Below the pieces are notes generated by a model that saw nothing but the letters and a program-made list of their open reading frames with translations, did no database searches and was not told where the DNA came from. Positions 9,925 through 17,289 of a stretch of 64,000 nucleotides of DNA are shown here, one piece after another. The DNA is from Microbulbifer sp. SAOS-129_SWC (GTDB taxonomy: Bacteria > Pseudomonadota > Gammaproteobacteria > Pseudomonadales > Cellvibrionaceae). The DNA is taken from the NCBI RefSeq assembly GCF_039696035.1, contig NZ_CP155567.1, forward strand, positions 1,377,501-1,441,500, read 5' to 3'. Within the stretch, counting starts at the first letter, position 1; every line of letters begins with the position of its first letter. Position numbers and translations under genes: made by a program.

Positions 9925-10956
9925 TCAGGCTGCGGAGCAGTACGTCGCCCCCGGTTCGGAGATCCCGTGGGGCAACCGGTCGACGGGGCTCAGAACGCCC
10001 TTGCCGCCACGGTTGATCACATGAGTGTAGATTTCCGTAGTGCTGATATCCGCGTGCCCCAATAGCTCCTGAATGGTGCGGAGGTCGTAACCGCTTTCCA
10101 GCAAGTGGGTAGCGAAGCTGTGGCGGAATGCGTGTGCCCGCGCAGGCTTGTTGACCCCGGCCGCAGCAACAGCCGCACGAATCTGCTTCGCCAGCGCCGA
10201 AGCGTGCAGGTGGTGGCGCCGGCAAACCCCCGAGCGCGGGTCCGCGCCGAGCCGGCCGGCAGGAAACAGATACTGCCACGCCAGAGCGCGGCCTGCACTG
10301 GGGTACTTACGTTCCAGTGCATTGGGCAGGTAAACCTCACCGTAGCCCCGCTGCAAATCCTGACGGTGCAGCAAGTCCACAAACTCTATTTGCCGCTGTA
10401 GTGCCGGAATCAGCGCCTGGGGCAGGATCGTCGAGCGATCCTTATTGCCCTTACCCCCGCGCACGAAGAGATTGCCACTGTCAAAGTCCAGATCCTTGAT
10501 CCGCAGTGACAGTAGCTCTGCACAGCGCACTCCGCTGCCATACATCAGTTCCACCATAAGGCGGTAAACGCCGGGCAAGTGCTGCAGTATTGCCTGTATC
10601 TCAGTGCGGCTGTATACCACCGGCAAGCGCCGGTACTCTCTGGCAGGTGAAAACTGTAAATTGGAGATATCGACTTCCAGAAAGCGCTTGTAGAGATAAA
10701 CCAGCGCATTCAGTGCAATGCGCTGAGTATTTACTGCACATTCGCCGTTGATGGCAAGGTGATTCAAGAACGCCTCCACCTCCACTACACCCAGCTCACG
10801 CGGATGGCGGAGCTTGTGAAAGTGGATAAAGCGCTTAATCCAATGCGCATATGTTTGCTCGGTACGATAGGCCAATCCCGCTGCGCGAATATGGCGACGC
10901 AGTTGCACCATGAAGCGCTCGGAATGTGCCGGAATAGAATGGCGGATATCATCCAT
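9925..10956 (-). CDS. intI: Integron integrase (tyrosine recombinase)
   Basis: A 343-residue tyrosine recombinase that inserts and excises cassettes by attI x attC and attC x attC recombination. The catalytic set is seen: Arg144 ([10 protein letters not shown]), Lys near 169, His275 and Arg278 (HAFRH), His301 (LLGHADIS) and Tyr310 (EIYTH). These lie almost exactly at IntI1 spacing (146, 277, 280, 303, 312). The extra IntI patch between the second and third conserved boxes is present ([27 protein letters not shown] region, about 236-262), separating it from XerC/D. ATG 10956 is chosen because GGAGG lies five bases upstream. The gene is intact, so cassette shuffling may be active. Confidence 0.97.
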   Translation of the reverse strand: MDDIRHSIPAHSERFMVQLRRHIRAAGLAYRTEQTYAHWIKRFIHFHKLRHPRELGVVEVEAFLNHLAINGECAVNTQRIALNALVYLYKRFLEVDISNLQFSPAREYRRLPVVYSRTEIQAILQHLPGVYRLMVELMYGSGVRCAELLSLRIKDLDFDSGNLFVRGGKGNKDRSTILPQALIPALQRQIEFVDLLHRQDLQRGYGEVYLPNALERKYPSAGRALAWQYLFPAGRLGADPRSGVCRRHHLHASALAKQIRAAVAAAGVNKPARAHAFRHSFATHLLESGYDLRTIQELLGHADISTTEIYTHVINRGGKGVLSPVDRLPHGISEPGATYCSAA

Positions 10957-10973
10957 GTCAACCTCCGTGTGCT

Positions 10974-10989
10974 GGATATATATCCAGTT
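10974..10989. promoter_or_regulatory. LexA (SOS) box-like palindrome over the intI promoter
   Basis: CTGGATATATATCCAG is a perfect 16-bp palindrome that satisfies CTG-N10-CAG and differs from the LexA consensus CTG(TA)5CAG only in the two bases next to the CTG/CAG ends. It lies 18-33 bases upstream of the intI start and overlaps the end of the candidate -10. LexA control of intI is established for several other integrons; here it is inferred from the site. Confidence 0.72.
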
Positions 10990-11015
10990 TATGCGCATGC
11001 GACAAACTGTCAATA
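10988..11015 (-). promoter_or_regulatory. Candidate intI promoter
   Basis: On the minus strand TTGACA (11015-11010) is followed after 16 bases by TAAACT (10993-10988), 31 bases from the intI ATG. The -35 is a perfect sigma-70 match and the -10 is 4/6. The LexA-like palindrome begins inside the -10, which fits repression by promoter occlusion. Confidence 0.6.
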
Positions 11016-11274
11016 TCCGAATTCAAGAGCCAGAGCTTCTATCCACACGGAAAAACACGTAACTTGTTGACTTTAAAGGCTTTGAGTTCTGGATAAAAAG
11101 CCAAGGGTGGTTTTCGACGCCACGAGGCTTCGCCTTATATCCGAGTTCGAAAAAAATACAGGTTTCTCTAAGCAGTTGATTTTAATTAGGTTTTACTGAT
11201 GGTGGAAGTGACTTGACTCGGGATATAAGGCCAAATGGATATGAAGCCATTGGCTTTTGAATTAACTGTTATTA
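11016..11274 (+). other. attI recombination region of the integron
   Basis: Sequence between the intI promoter and the first cassette. The crossover is placed at G11268|TT, because the following bases (ttattacggcaacc) are exactly the start of the 393-bp cassette found three more times after attC sites. The region holds an inverted pair, ccttatatccgag (11133-11145) and ctcgggatataagg (11217-11230), which could be integrase-binding sites. A possible weak cassette promoter, TTGACT (11067) - 19 bases - GATAAA (11092), points into the array. No gene is seen. Confidence 0.7.
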
Positions 11275-11661
11275 CGGCAACCAAAATTCTGGTTGGAAAA
11301 TTTAGAAACGCGGAAGTTTTGTGCCGTTTAAGAGCGTTTTCAGCATCGGGTATGTCGCATGGTTCCAGGTTGGCAGTTTCGCTCCTAGAGCCTTCGTTCA
11401 ACAAATGTGGTTCAGCACCTTCAATCCAGTATTGTAGGTGCCGGTAAGAGAATTCACGGGCGGGTAAGTTTTGGTATTCTTTCTCGTCTTAATTGGGCCG
11501 CGGCCCTCCGCTGCGCTGCGGGCAGCGTGCCAGTAGTTCGTGCAAACCGTGCCTTTAATAACTAGGCCAAGCAGCATCGCCCGCGCCCTTCGGGCGCCGG
11601 CTGGACGGCCTACGCGGCGCGCTACGCACGCCAAACGCTCCGGCCGCCGCTGTTGGCAACG
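11269..11661 (+). repeat. Cassette 1: 393-bp gene-less cassette, copy 1
   Basis: First array cassette, from the attI crossover to the attC at 11556-11667. It is identical by eye to copy 2 (12957-13349) and differs at a modest number of positions from copies 3 and 4. No frame with a proper start and ribosome site is seen. Minus-strand frames exist, but one runs through the attC and differences between copies mostly change the encoded residues, which argues against coding. It could carry a promoter, a small RNA or nothing expressed. Confidence 0.9.
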
Positions 11662-11667
11662 TTAAGG
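11556..11667 (+). other. attC site of cassette 1
   Basis: About 112 bp. The R'' side is near taataac (11556), the inner arms include ggccaagcagc ... gctgttggc, and R' is GTTAAGG at 11661. It belongs to the attC family shared by all four 393-bp copies and cassette 13. The R'' core departs from RYYYAAC. Confidence 0.85.
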
Positions 11668-11689
11668 CTGGCGCTCAAGGAATGGAATT

Positions 11690-12022
11690 ATGAGTAAGGA
11701 AAAGTTGATTGCAGGGTGGATGATAATAATTTACTCGGCCTTCATGGTGATTAGTCTACTTTCCGGATTCTCGATGATGTTTGCGCAGTTCGGAGAGGCA
11801 ATCGCTAGTCAGCCTGGTAGTTTTCTTGGTCTCTCGGCAACATTTCTATTACTTTTTACTTTGGTAAACTTCGTCGGAATTTTTGCAGGAATATTGGTCA
11901 TTAAAGACTCTAAATATGCAGTAAATTTGGCACTTCCATTTTCAATAGTCAGTATTCTCAATATTCCTGTGGGCACATTGGTGGGTGGGTTTTATATATG
12001 GCAGAACCTAAGAAAGCCTTAA
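11690..12022 (+). CDS. Cassette 2: small four-helix membrane protein, unknown function
   Basis: A 110-residue hydrophobic protein. About four membrane segments can be seen (residues about 7-30, 45-68, 73-90 and 90-105), in the order MIIIYSAFMVISLLSGF, FLLLFTLVNFVGIFAGILVI and FSIVSILNIPVGTLVGGFY. ATG 11690 is preceded by an AAGGAA-type site. The gene is AT-rich compared with the host genes and ends inside the attC, as cassette genes often do. I do not recognise the family. It follows copy 1 of the 393-bp cassette. Confidence 0.8.
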   Translation: MSKEKLIAGWMIIIYSAFMVISLLSGFSMMFAQFGEAIASQPGSFLGLSATFLLLFTLVNFVGIFAGILVIKDSKYAVNLALPFSIVSILNIPVGTLVGGFYIWQNLRKP

Positions 12023-12109
12023 CAATCACAGGCACGTTGCTACGGCCCTTCGGGCCTCCGCGGGACGGCCTACGCTGCGCTCCGGCCGCCCGTGCTGTGG
12101 ACGTTAAGT
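12017..12109 (+). other. attC site of cassette 2
   Basis: About 93 bp, with R'' ccttaac (first base off consensus), a central hairpin arm cggcccttcgggcc and R' GTTAAGT at 12103-12109. Confidence 0.85.
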
Positions 12110-12110
12110 G

Positions 12111-12527
12111 ATGAAAACGATAATCAATCTTCTGCGAATTTTTCTGATCTTTTGGGCTTCTTCGGCGGTCGCACTCTCTGTTTCATGCCCGTACAGGCAT
12201 GATGGAAATATCGAAGCAGCACCGACGGGAATTTTCAGTGTTGTTCGCATAGCGGAAGAGAAGCGCGGTTTTGATTTTGAAGTGCGTGTTCTTAATAAAT
12301 ACAAGGATCTAGATTTCAAGAGTCTTGCAGTTAGAAGACAGGAAAACGAAAAGATTACTTTTGCAGTCATTCTTGAAACGGTGGAAGAAGAAGGGTCACG
12401 TAAGGCATATTTATTATCAGTTAAGCCTTCAGATATATTTTTGTATGATTTTATAGTCACCTACGGAACTAGTGATGAGGCGTGCCCTAATGACGAAATC
12501 TCCTACCAATTCCCTCTACACACTTAA
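12111..12527 (+). CDS. Cassette 3: secreted protein of unknown function
   Basis: A 138-residue protein with an N-terminal signal peptide (MKTIINLLRIFLIFWASSAVALS, cleavage near residue 21-23) and a hydrophilic remainder with two well-separated cysteines (near 26 and 125) that could pair in the periplasm. No family is recognised. The gene starts only eight bases after the cassette junction, so ribosome binding must use the end of the previous attC; the in-frame GTG at 12108 is an alternative start. It is AT-rich and typical of cassette genes. Confidence 0.78.
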   Translation: MKTIINLLRIFLIFWASSAVALSVSCPYRHDGNIEAAPTGIFSVVRIAEEKRGFDFEVRVLNKYKDLDFKSLAVRRQENEKITFAVILETVEEEGSRKAYLLSVKPSDIFLYDFIVTYGTSDEACPNDEISYQFPLHT

Positions 12528-12611
12528 CAAGCCGCAGCAATCGCTCCCGTTGGTCGCTGGGACAGCCAAAACGCTGCGCTTATTTGTCTGCCCTTGTGCG
12601 GGGCGTTAAGT
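12522..12611 (+). other. attC site of cassette 3
   Basis: 90 bp with R'' ACTTAAC (12522) and R' GTTAAGT (12605). It is very similar to the attC of cassette 18, including the segment ttggtcgctgggacagcc. Confidence 0.88.
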
Positions 12612-12617
12612 GTCCTC

Positions 12618-12908
12618 ATGAAATGTGCAACGTGCCAAGAAGTAAGTAAGTTTAGGCTGGCCACCGAATGCCGATCATATGAGGCATTTGACGAGGCATT
12701 AGAAGCCCTGAATACGCTCTGCTCGGATGGGTCCATGATTCGCCGAAGTCCAGAAAAGTTGTCACACTACTTTGATTGTACCGAGTGCGGTGGCACATGG
12801 GAGATATGGCTGCCGGATCCACCTCTTCCAGGTGGTCTGTCTTGCGAATCCCCAAGAAGCAAGCGTATAGATAAATTAATGAGAAAGTATGCGAGCCCCA
12901 ACACTTAA
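12618..12908 (+). CDS. Cassette 4: small putative zinc-ribbon protein
   Basis: A 96-residue soluble protein with two CxxC pairs, CATC at residues 3-6 and CTEC near 54-57, spaced like a zinc ribbon. A WEIW-containing stretch follows. The fold and function are otherwise unknown. ATG 12618 is chosen because the frame before it reads through the preceding attC. Zinc binding is an inference from the cysteines only. Confidence 0.72.
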   Translation: MKCATCQEVSKFRLATECRSYEAFDEALEALNTLCSDGSMIRRSPEKLSHYFDCTECGGTWEIWLPDPPLPGGLSCESPRSKRIDKLMRKYASPNT

Positions 12909-12962
12909 CAAGCGCGTCAAAAGCGACGCTCGTACCTCGCGCGCTTTACGCGGGCGTTATTA
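12903..12962 (+). other. attC site of cassette 4 (short)
   Basis: Only 60 bp, the shortest in the array: R'' ACTTAAC (12903), the arms aagcgcgtcaa and gcgcgctttacgcg, and R' GTTATTA (12956). Confidence 0.85.
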
Positions 12963-13349
12963 CGGCAACCAAAATTCTGGTTGGAAAATTTAGAAACGCG
13001 GAAGTTTTGTGCCGTTTAAGAGCGTTTTCAGCATCGGGTATGTCGCATGGTTCCAGGTTGGCAGTTTCGCTCCTAGAGCCTTCGTTCAACAAATGTGGTT
13101 CAGCACCTTCAATCCAGTATTGTAGGTGCCGGTAAGAGAATTCACGGGCGGGTAAGTTTTGGTATTCTTTCTCGTCTTAATTGGGCCGCGGCCCTCCGCT
13201 GCGCTGCGGGCAGCGTGCCAGTAGTTCGTGCAAACCGTGCCTTTAATAACTAGGCCAAGCAGCATCGCCCGCGCCCTTCGGGCGCCGGCTGGACGGCCTA
13301 CGCGGCGCGCTACGCACGCCAAACGCTCCGGCCGCCGCTGTTGGCAACG
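12957..13349 (+). repeat. Cassette 5: 393-bp gene-less cassette, copy 2
   Basis: Identical by eye to copy 1 over its full length. Identity between non-adjacent copies indicates recent duplication or re-insertion. Confidence 0.92.
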
Positions 13350-13355
13350 TTATGT
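13244..13355 (+). other. attC site of cassette 5
   Basis: Same 112-bp attC as in cassette 1; R' GTTATGT at 13349-13355. Confidence 0.85.
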
Positions 13356-13362
13356 GTAAGCG

Positions 13363-13686
13363 ATGACAAACGAAGAGTTTATAAACGAGTTCAAAATTCT
13401 TAAGCATCAGTTGATAGAAAGCTACTTCTCCTCAGATACTGATATATCACGAATCAAAGGACTCAAAGATGCCGGGCTCAGTGAAGAGCAAATTGTACTA
13501 GTCCGGAATTTGGCCGGAGAGATCCTGACTGATGCGCTATATACAATTTTATTGGGGCTAGATGGCTGTGCATCCATTGGAGAAAAGCAAACGGAATTCA
13601 AGATTGAAGATGAGGACGGCAATATTCTAGCTGGTGGTGATCTAGAGAGCCTAGCTTGGGAGACCTTCCATGGCTCAAACACATAA
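13363..13686 (+). CDS. Cassette 6: small acidic soluble protein, unknown function
   Basis: A 107-residue acidic protein with helical N-terminal half (NEEFINEFKILKHQLIESY) and a C-terminal part reading QTEFKIEDEDGNILAGGDLE, which looks like a beta-hairpin ending in SLAWETFHG. The composition resembles small immunity-type proteins, but I cannot assign a family. ATG 13363 lies 12 bases after the junction. The stop lies inside the attC R'' box. Confidence 0.75.
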   Translation: MTNEEFINEFKILKHQLIESYFSSDTDISRIKGLKDAGLSEEQIVLVRNLAGEILTDALYTILLGLDGCASIGEKQTEFKIEDEDGNILAGGDLESLAWETFHGSNT

Positions 13687-13797
13687 CAAGGTGCGGCAAC
13701 CGACGGCTTACTTTGTGCACTTTCTGCACGGTCGCTTCACTCCTATTTTCGTGCAAAAAGCACACAAAGTAAGCCGCCGCTGCACACGGCGTTAAGT
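13681..13797 (+). other. attC site of cassette 6
   Basis: 117 bp with R'' ACATAAC (13681) and R' GTTAAGT (13791). It has long arms cttactttgtgc ... cacaaagtaag and belongs to the same family as the attC sites of cassettes 14 and 17. Confidence 0.88.
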
Positions 13798-13806
13798 GTC
13801 CAAAGA

Positions 13807-14124
13807 ATGAAAGTCGTCGATTTTGAAAACTGGGCTTGGTTTTTATTTGAACATGAAGGCCAAATGTATCTAGATGCAAACTGCAACATGAGCGCTTTTG
13901 GCTATACGTATATGATTCAGCTAAACGAAGAAGAGCTTAAATCGTATAAAATCGGCGGCCGAGAGTACCTAAGTAAGCTCGCACATGATATTCATTACAC
14001 TGTTCCAATTGCCAAAAATACAACATCAATTTACAAGGGCCGTGACGTATCGAAGCAGCTTTCTCAGCTTGCATTAGAGGCAGTTGAAGCATGGCGGGAG
14101 GCCGGCAGTGCCAAGAACACTTAA
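13807..14124 (+). CDS. Cassette 7: small soluble protein, unknown function
   Basis: A 105-residue protein beginning MKVVDFENWAWFLFEHEGQM and containing FGYTYMIQLNEEELKSY and a helical C-terminus (SQLALEAVEAWREAG). No membrane segment, signal peptide or known motif is visible. It starts 15 bases after the junction. The AT-rich body suggests a foreign origin. Function not recognised. Confidence 0.75.
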   Translation: MKVVDFENWAWFLFEHEGQMYLDANCNMSAFGYTYMIQLNEEELKSYKIGGREYLSKLAHDIHYTVPIAKNTTSIYKGRDVSKQLSQLALEAVEAWREAGSAKNT

Positions 14125-14262
14125 CAAACGCAAGCAGGATGCTCCGGCCCTTTGGGCCTCCGCGGGACGCCCAACGCTATGCACGTTTTGTGCGGGTCGC
14201 TACGCTCCCAGTTTCGCACAAAACGTGCATAGCATTGGTCGCCCCTGTTGCGGGCGTTATGC
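14119..14262 (+). other. attC site of cassette 7 (long)
   Basis: 144 bp with R'' ACTTAAC (14119) and R' GTTATGC (14256). The inner arms ctatgcacgttttgtgcg and its complement form a long stem. Confidence 0.85.
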
Positions 14263-14682
14263 ATCCGGTAGTTCAGAACGGATTTAGAGGGAAACTAGAT
14301 CGTGAAGAAAAAGCATTTTGAAAATTGGTCCAAGACAAGAGAAAAGGGAAGATCAAAATTTATCCTTATTAATGGATTACTGGCTTGGGGTTTGCCAATG
14401 TTTTTGGTCATGACATTCATAGCTAATAAGCCTGATGACGGGCAGTGGTCGCCAATTTTTATAGCTTTTAGTGCTGTCCTCTGGTCCCTGGGAGGTTTGG
14501 CTTTTGGCTATTTTGTATGGGCGTCAACTGAGCGCTCTTACAAAAAGGAACTCGCAAAGCAGAAAAATGCATAACAAACAGCGGCAGAGCGACAGCCAAC
14601 GCTATGCACCTTTTGTGTTACTCGCTGGCGCTCAAACATTAACACAAAATGCGCTCCACGTTGGCTGCGCCTGCGCTGAGCG
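14257..14682 (+). repeat. Cassette 8: 426-bp membrane-protein cassette, copy 1
   Basis: This complete cassette, including its attC, is identical by eye to cassette 12 (16490-16915). Confidence 0.95.
14302..14574 (+). CDS. Cassette 8: two-helix membrane protein, unknown function (copy 1)
   Basis: A 90-residue protein with a basic N-terminus (MKKKHFENWSKTREKGRSK) and two membrane segments (residues about 22-42 and 51-73), then a basic tail (KKELAKQKNA). This suggests both ends in the cytoplasm. The start is GTG 14302, with tagaggg about 12 bases upstream. No family recognised. The same gene occurs unchanged at 16535-16807. Confidence 0.8.
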   Translation: MKKKHFENWSKTREKGRSKFILINGLLAWGLPMFLVMTFIANKPDDGQWSPIFIAFSAVLWSLGGLAFGYFVWASTERSYKKELAKQKNA

Positions 14683-14688
14683 TTATGC
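14569..14688 (+). other. attC site of cassette 8
   Basis: 120 bp with R'' GCATAAC (14569) and R' GTTATGC (14682); arms gacagccaacg ... cgttggctg. Confidence 0.88.
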
Positions 14689-14703
14689 CAATAAAGGAAG
14701 CAT

Positions 14704-15411
14704 ATGTTCACTCAATCAGTAATTGAAAGCCTTGGCTATTATGTCTATTTCCTACAAGATCCTTTTGATAAAGAGGTTTTTTATATTGGCAAGGGCGTAG
14801 GAAATAGAATATTTGACCATTTAGAGTGCGCAATTACATCTGATTTAGAATCTGAAAAGCTTGATCGCATTAGAGAAATTAATAACAAAGGTGGCCTGGT
14901 TGAGCATTTTATATTGCGTCACGGGCTGACTGAAGATATGTCATTTGAAGTGGAGGCTGCTTTAATTGACTTTGTTGGGATGAAAAACCTTTCGAATTTA
15001 CAATCCGGCCATAATTCATCGGACTATGGGCTAAAAACTGTTGAAGAAATTTCATCTATGTACCAAGCAGAAGAGTTCGCAGCCGAAGATCCGGTCATTT
15101 TGATCAATATTAATAAACTCTATGATCGTAAAATGACCGAAGAAGAACTATACCAAGCAACTCGTAGATCTTGGGTTGTCGGTGAAAGACGGGAGAAGGC
15201 GAAATATGCCATCCCTACATATAGAGGATTGACTCGTGAAGTTTATGAAATTCAAAATTGGGTGAATGTTCCTGAACATGGCCCTAGAAGATTTGAATTC
15301 TCGGGGATTCTTGCTGACGAGGATGTTCGACAAAAATACCGATACAAATCCATTAAAAAACATTTTCCAAAAGGTGCAGCTAATCCTATTAAGTATGTTG
15401 GCCTCGATTAG
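14704..15411 (+). CDS. Cassette 9: GIY-YIG nuclease domain protein (LEM-3-like/COG3680 type)
   Basis: A 235-residue protein with a variant GIY-YIG fold at its N-terminus. YYVYFLQDP (residues 12-20) replaces GIY, and VFYIGKGVGNRIFDH (25-39) carries the YIG and the conserved Arg. A later Glu in FEVEAALIDF (about 82-84) fits the metal-binding Glu. This arrangement matches GIY-YIG proteins related to the LEM-3 nuclease. The C-terminal half is of unknown type. A DNA-cutting role, possibly in defence or repair, is inferred and not shown. AAGGAAG precedes ATG 14704 closely. Largest intact predicted soluble product in the array. Confidence 0.82.
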   Translation: MFTQSVIESLGYYVYFLQDPFDKEVFYIGKGVGNRIFDHLECAITSDLESEKLDRIREINNKGGLVEHFILRHGLTEDMSFEVEAALIDFVGMKNLSNLQSGHNSSDYGLKTVEEISSMYQAEEFAAEDPVILININKLYDRKMTEEELYQATRRSWVVGERREKAKYAIPTYRGLTREVYEIQNWVNVPEHGPRRFEFSGILADEDVRQKYRYKSIKKHFPKGAANPIKYVGLD

Positions 15412-15418
15412 AAAAATG

Positions 15419-15517
15419 GCATAACAAGCGCGTGCACATGACCTTCGGCAACTGTCACCTTTTGTGCATTCGCACAAAAGCTGCCAGTTACCTCGGCCTG
15501 TGACGCGGGCGTTATTA
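15419..15517 (+). other. attC site of cassette 9
   Basis: 99 bp with R'' GCATAAC (15419) and R' GTTATTA (15511), and inner arms ttttgtgc/gcacaaaa. It resembles the attC of cassette 11. Confidence 0.87.
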
Positions 15518-15904
15518 CGGCAACCAAAATTCTGGTTGGAAAATTTAGAAACGCGGAAGTTTTGTGCCGTTTAAGAGCGTTTTCAGTATCGGGTATGTCG
15601 CAAGGTTCCAGGCTGGCAGTTTCGCTCCTAGAGCCTTCGTTCAACAAATGTGGTTCCGCACCTTCAATCCAGTATTGTAGGTGCCGGTAAGAGAATTCAC
15701 GGGCGGGTAAGTTTTGGTATTCTTTCTCGTCTTAATTGGGTTGCGGCCCTCCGCTGCGCTACGGGCAGCGTGCCAGTAGGTCGTGCAAACCGTGCCTTTA
15801 ATAACTAGGCCAAGCAGCATCGCCCGCGCCCTTCGGGCGCCGGCTGGACGGCCTACGCGGCGCGCTACGCACGCCAAGCGCTCCGGCCGCCGCTGTTGGC
15901 AACG
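15512..15904 (+). repeat. Cassette 10: 393-bp gene-less cassette, copy 3
   Basis: Same length as copies 1 and 2 with scattered base changes (for example cagtatcggg for cagcatcggg, and attgggttgcgg for attgggccgcgg). Confidence 0.92.
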
Positions 15905-15910
15905 TTAGGT
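15799..15910 (+). other. attC site of cassette 10
   Basis: Family shared with cassette 1; R' GTTAGGT at 15904-15910. Confidence 0.85.
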
Positions 15911-15928
15911 GCCAAGGAAGAATCTGGA

Positions 15929-16387
15929 ATGAGCGAACCTATATTTAGAAATACACATAATCAAGATCAAGAAATGCTTAAGGCATTCGCTCAAGCATCA
16001 AACACGATTAATGATTTCATTGATCTTGTACAATCCGGTCCTGAAGCCATTTATGCAGCAAAGCTTAGGTTTAGAGATCCTGATTTATCTGAAAAGCTTG
16101 GAGAAGACCGATTTCTATACATCTGGCTATCGAGTGTGTATTTCCATGAAGAAGAAAACTTTCTTTCAGGAGTGTTCTTCGAAGTTCCAGAAGAACTGAC
16201 AAAGTGGCATCAAGTCGATGAGCGACTTGGTTTCGACCCAGAAGATGTATTTGATTGGATGGTAATCGAAAACGGACATGCAAAAGGCGCTTACACGATG
16301 CGAGTAACAAGAGAGCAGCTTGGCTCAGAAAAAGAGAAACAAGAATATGATTCATATGTTGGCATATCATCATATGAGCCAATTTAG
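15929..16387 (+). CDS. Cassette 11: DUF2314-like protein
   Basis: A 152-residue soluble acidic protein. The segment from about residue 60 to 135 matches the DUF2314 pattern: FLYIWLSSVYFHEEENFLSG, then VDERLGFDPEDVFDWMVIEN and GHAKGAYTMRVTRE. Family members are often close to toxin-immunity or secretion-linked genes, but their function is not settled. ATG 15929 has aaggaag upstream; a longer frame from TTG 15896 would read out of the attC and is less likely. Confidence 0.78.
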   Translation: MSEPIFRNTHNQDQEMLKAFAQASNTINDFIDLVQSGPEAIYAAKLRFRDPDLSEKLGEDRFLYIWLSSVYFHEEENFLSGVFFEVPEELTKWHQVDERLGFDPEDVFDWMVIENGHAKGAYTMRVTREQLGSEKEKQEYDSYVGISSYEPI

Positions 16388-16396
16388 CAGGCAAGC

Positions 16397-16495
16397 ACCT
16401 AACAAGCGGCAGCAACGGACTTGGCAAAACTGTCACATTTTGTGCGCTGCACAAAAGCCGCCACTTTTACCAAGCCGCTGTACCGGGCGTTATGC
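16397..16495 (+). other. attC site of cassette 11
   Basis: 99 bp with R'' ACCTAAC (16397) and R' GTTATGC (16489). Confidence 0.87.
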
Positions 16496-16915
16496 ATCCG
16501 GTAGTTCAGAACGGATTTAGAGGGAAACTAGATCGTGAAGAAAAAGCATTTTGAAAATTGGTCCAAGACAAGAGAAAAGGGAAGATCAAAATTTATCCTT
16601 ATTAATGGATTACTGGCTTGGGGTTTGCCAATGTTTTTGGTCATGACATTCATAGCTAATAAGCCTGATGACGGGCAGTGGTCGCCAATTTTTATAGCTT
16701 TTAGTGCTGTCCTCTGGTCCCTGGGAGGTTTGGCTTTTGGCTATTTTGTATGGGCGTCAACTGAGCGCTCTTACAAAAAGGAACTCGCAAAGCAGAAAAA
16801 TGCATAACAAACAGCGGCAGAGCGACAGCCAACGCTATGCACCTTTTGTGTTACTCGCTGGCGCTCAAACATTAACACAAAATGCGCTCCACGTTGGCTG
16901 CGCCTGCGCTGAGCG
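16490..16915 (+). repeat. Cassette 12: 426-bp membrane-protein cassette, copy 2
   Basis: Identical by eye to cassette 8, including the attC, but placed four cassettes further on. Confidence 0.95.
16535..16807 (+). CDS. Cassette 12: two-helix membrane protein, unknown function (copy 2)
   Basis: Identical to the 90-residue product at 14302-14574: basic N-terminus, two membrane segments and a lysine-rich tail, with the same GTG start and upstream gaggg. Having two unchanged copies in one array suggests recent duplication by the integrase, not long-term selection for two genes. Confidence 0.8.
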   Translation: MKKKHFENWSKTREKGRSKFILINGLLAWGLPMFLVMTFIANKPDDGQWSPIFIAFSAVLWSLGGLAFGYFVWASTERSYKKELAKQKNA

Positions 16916-16921
16916 TTAAAA
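16802..16921 (+). other. attC site of cassette 12
   Basis: Same as the attC of cassette 8 apart from the cassette-specific end: R' GTTAAAA at 16915-16921. Confidence 0.87.
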
Positions 16922-16924
16922 ATT

Positions 16925-17149
16925 ATGCTTATGAGTAATGGTAATCTTTTCAAAGCTGTTTGGCGTGGCTGGTTTGCTAGCGTAGGTATTCTGGCGTTCA
17001 TGGCCATCTTACTTGGCTACTTTTTTGGTCCTGATCTACGGAAACCACTAATTCTACTTCTCGCTCTTGTCCCGCTTATAGCTGCACTCCAGGGCGTGGT
17101 TGTGGCAACATTGATATGTGTTGGTGTCAAAGTTTGGCCTTCTAAATAG
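16925..17149 (+). CDS. Cassette 13: two-helix small membrane protein, unknown function
   Basis: A 74-residue protein with two membrane segments (about 16-34 and 40-66: ASVGILAFMAILLGYFFG and LILLLALVPLIAALQGVVVA). The start may be ATG 16925 or ATG 16931; both are within 16 bases of the junction, and no strong ribosome site is seen. It carries the attC type otherwise seen on the 393-bp repeats. No family recognised. Confidence 0.68.
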   Translation: MLMSNGNLFKAVWRGWFASVGILAFMAILLGYFFGPDLRKPLILLLALVPLIAALQGVVVATLICVGVKVWPSK

Positions 17150-17165
17150 CCCATGTGCCAGTCAT

Positions 17166-17277
17166 TTTTAACAAGGCCAAGCAGCATCGCCCGCGCCCTT
17201 CGGGCGCCGGCTGGACGGCCTACGCGGCGCGCTGCGCACGCCAAACGCTCCGGCCGCCGCTGTTGGCAACGTTATAG
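17166..17277 (+). other. attC site of cassette 13
   Basis: 112 bp, nearly identical to the attC of the 393-bp cassettes, with a better R'' (tttaac then aaggccaagc) and R' GTTATAG at 17271. Confidence 0.87.
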
Positions 17278-17289
17278 GTCAGTCCAATA

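Noticed and set aside
11235..11447. A plus-strand 70-codon frame reading from attI into cassette 1
   Set aside because: It crosses the recombination point; in the other copies the same part lacks a start codon inside the cassette.
11398..11634. A 78-codon minus-strand frame repeated in the four 393-bp cassettes, plus a second frame starting at its stop (TTGTTGA)
   Set aside because: The first begins inside the attC, which is a recombination structure. Differences between copies mostly change residues in both frames, and no ribosome sites are seen. Its repetition is explained by cassette duplication.
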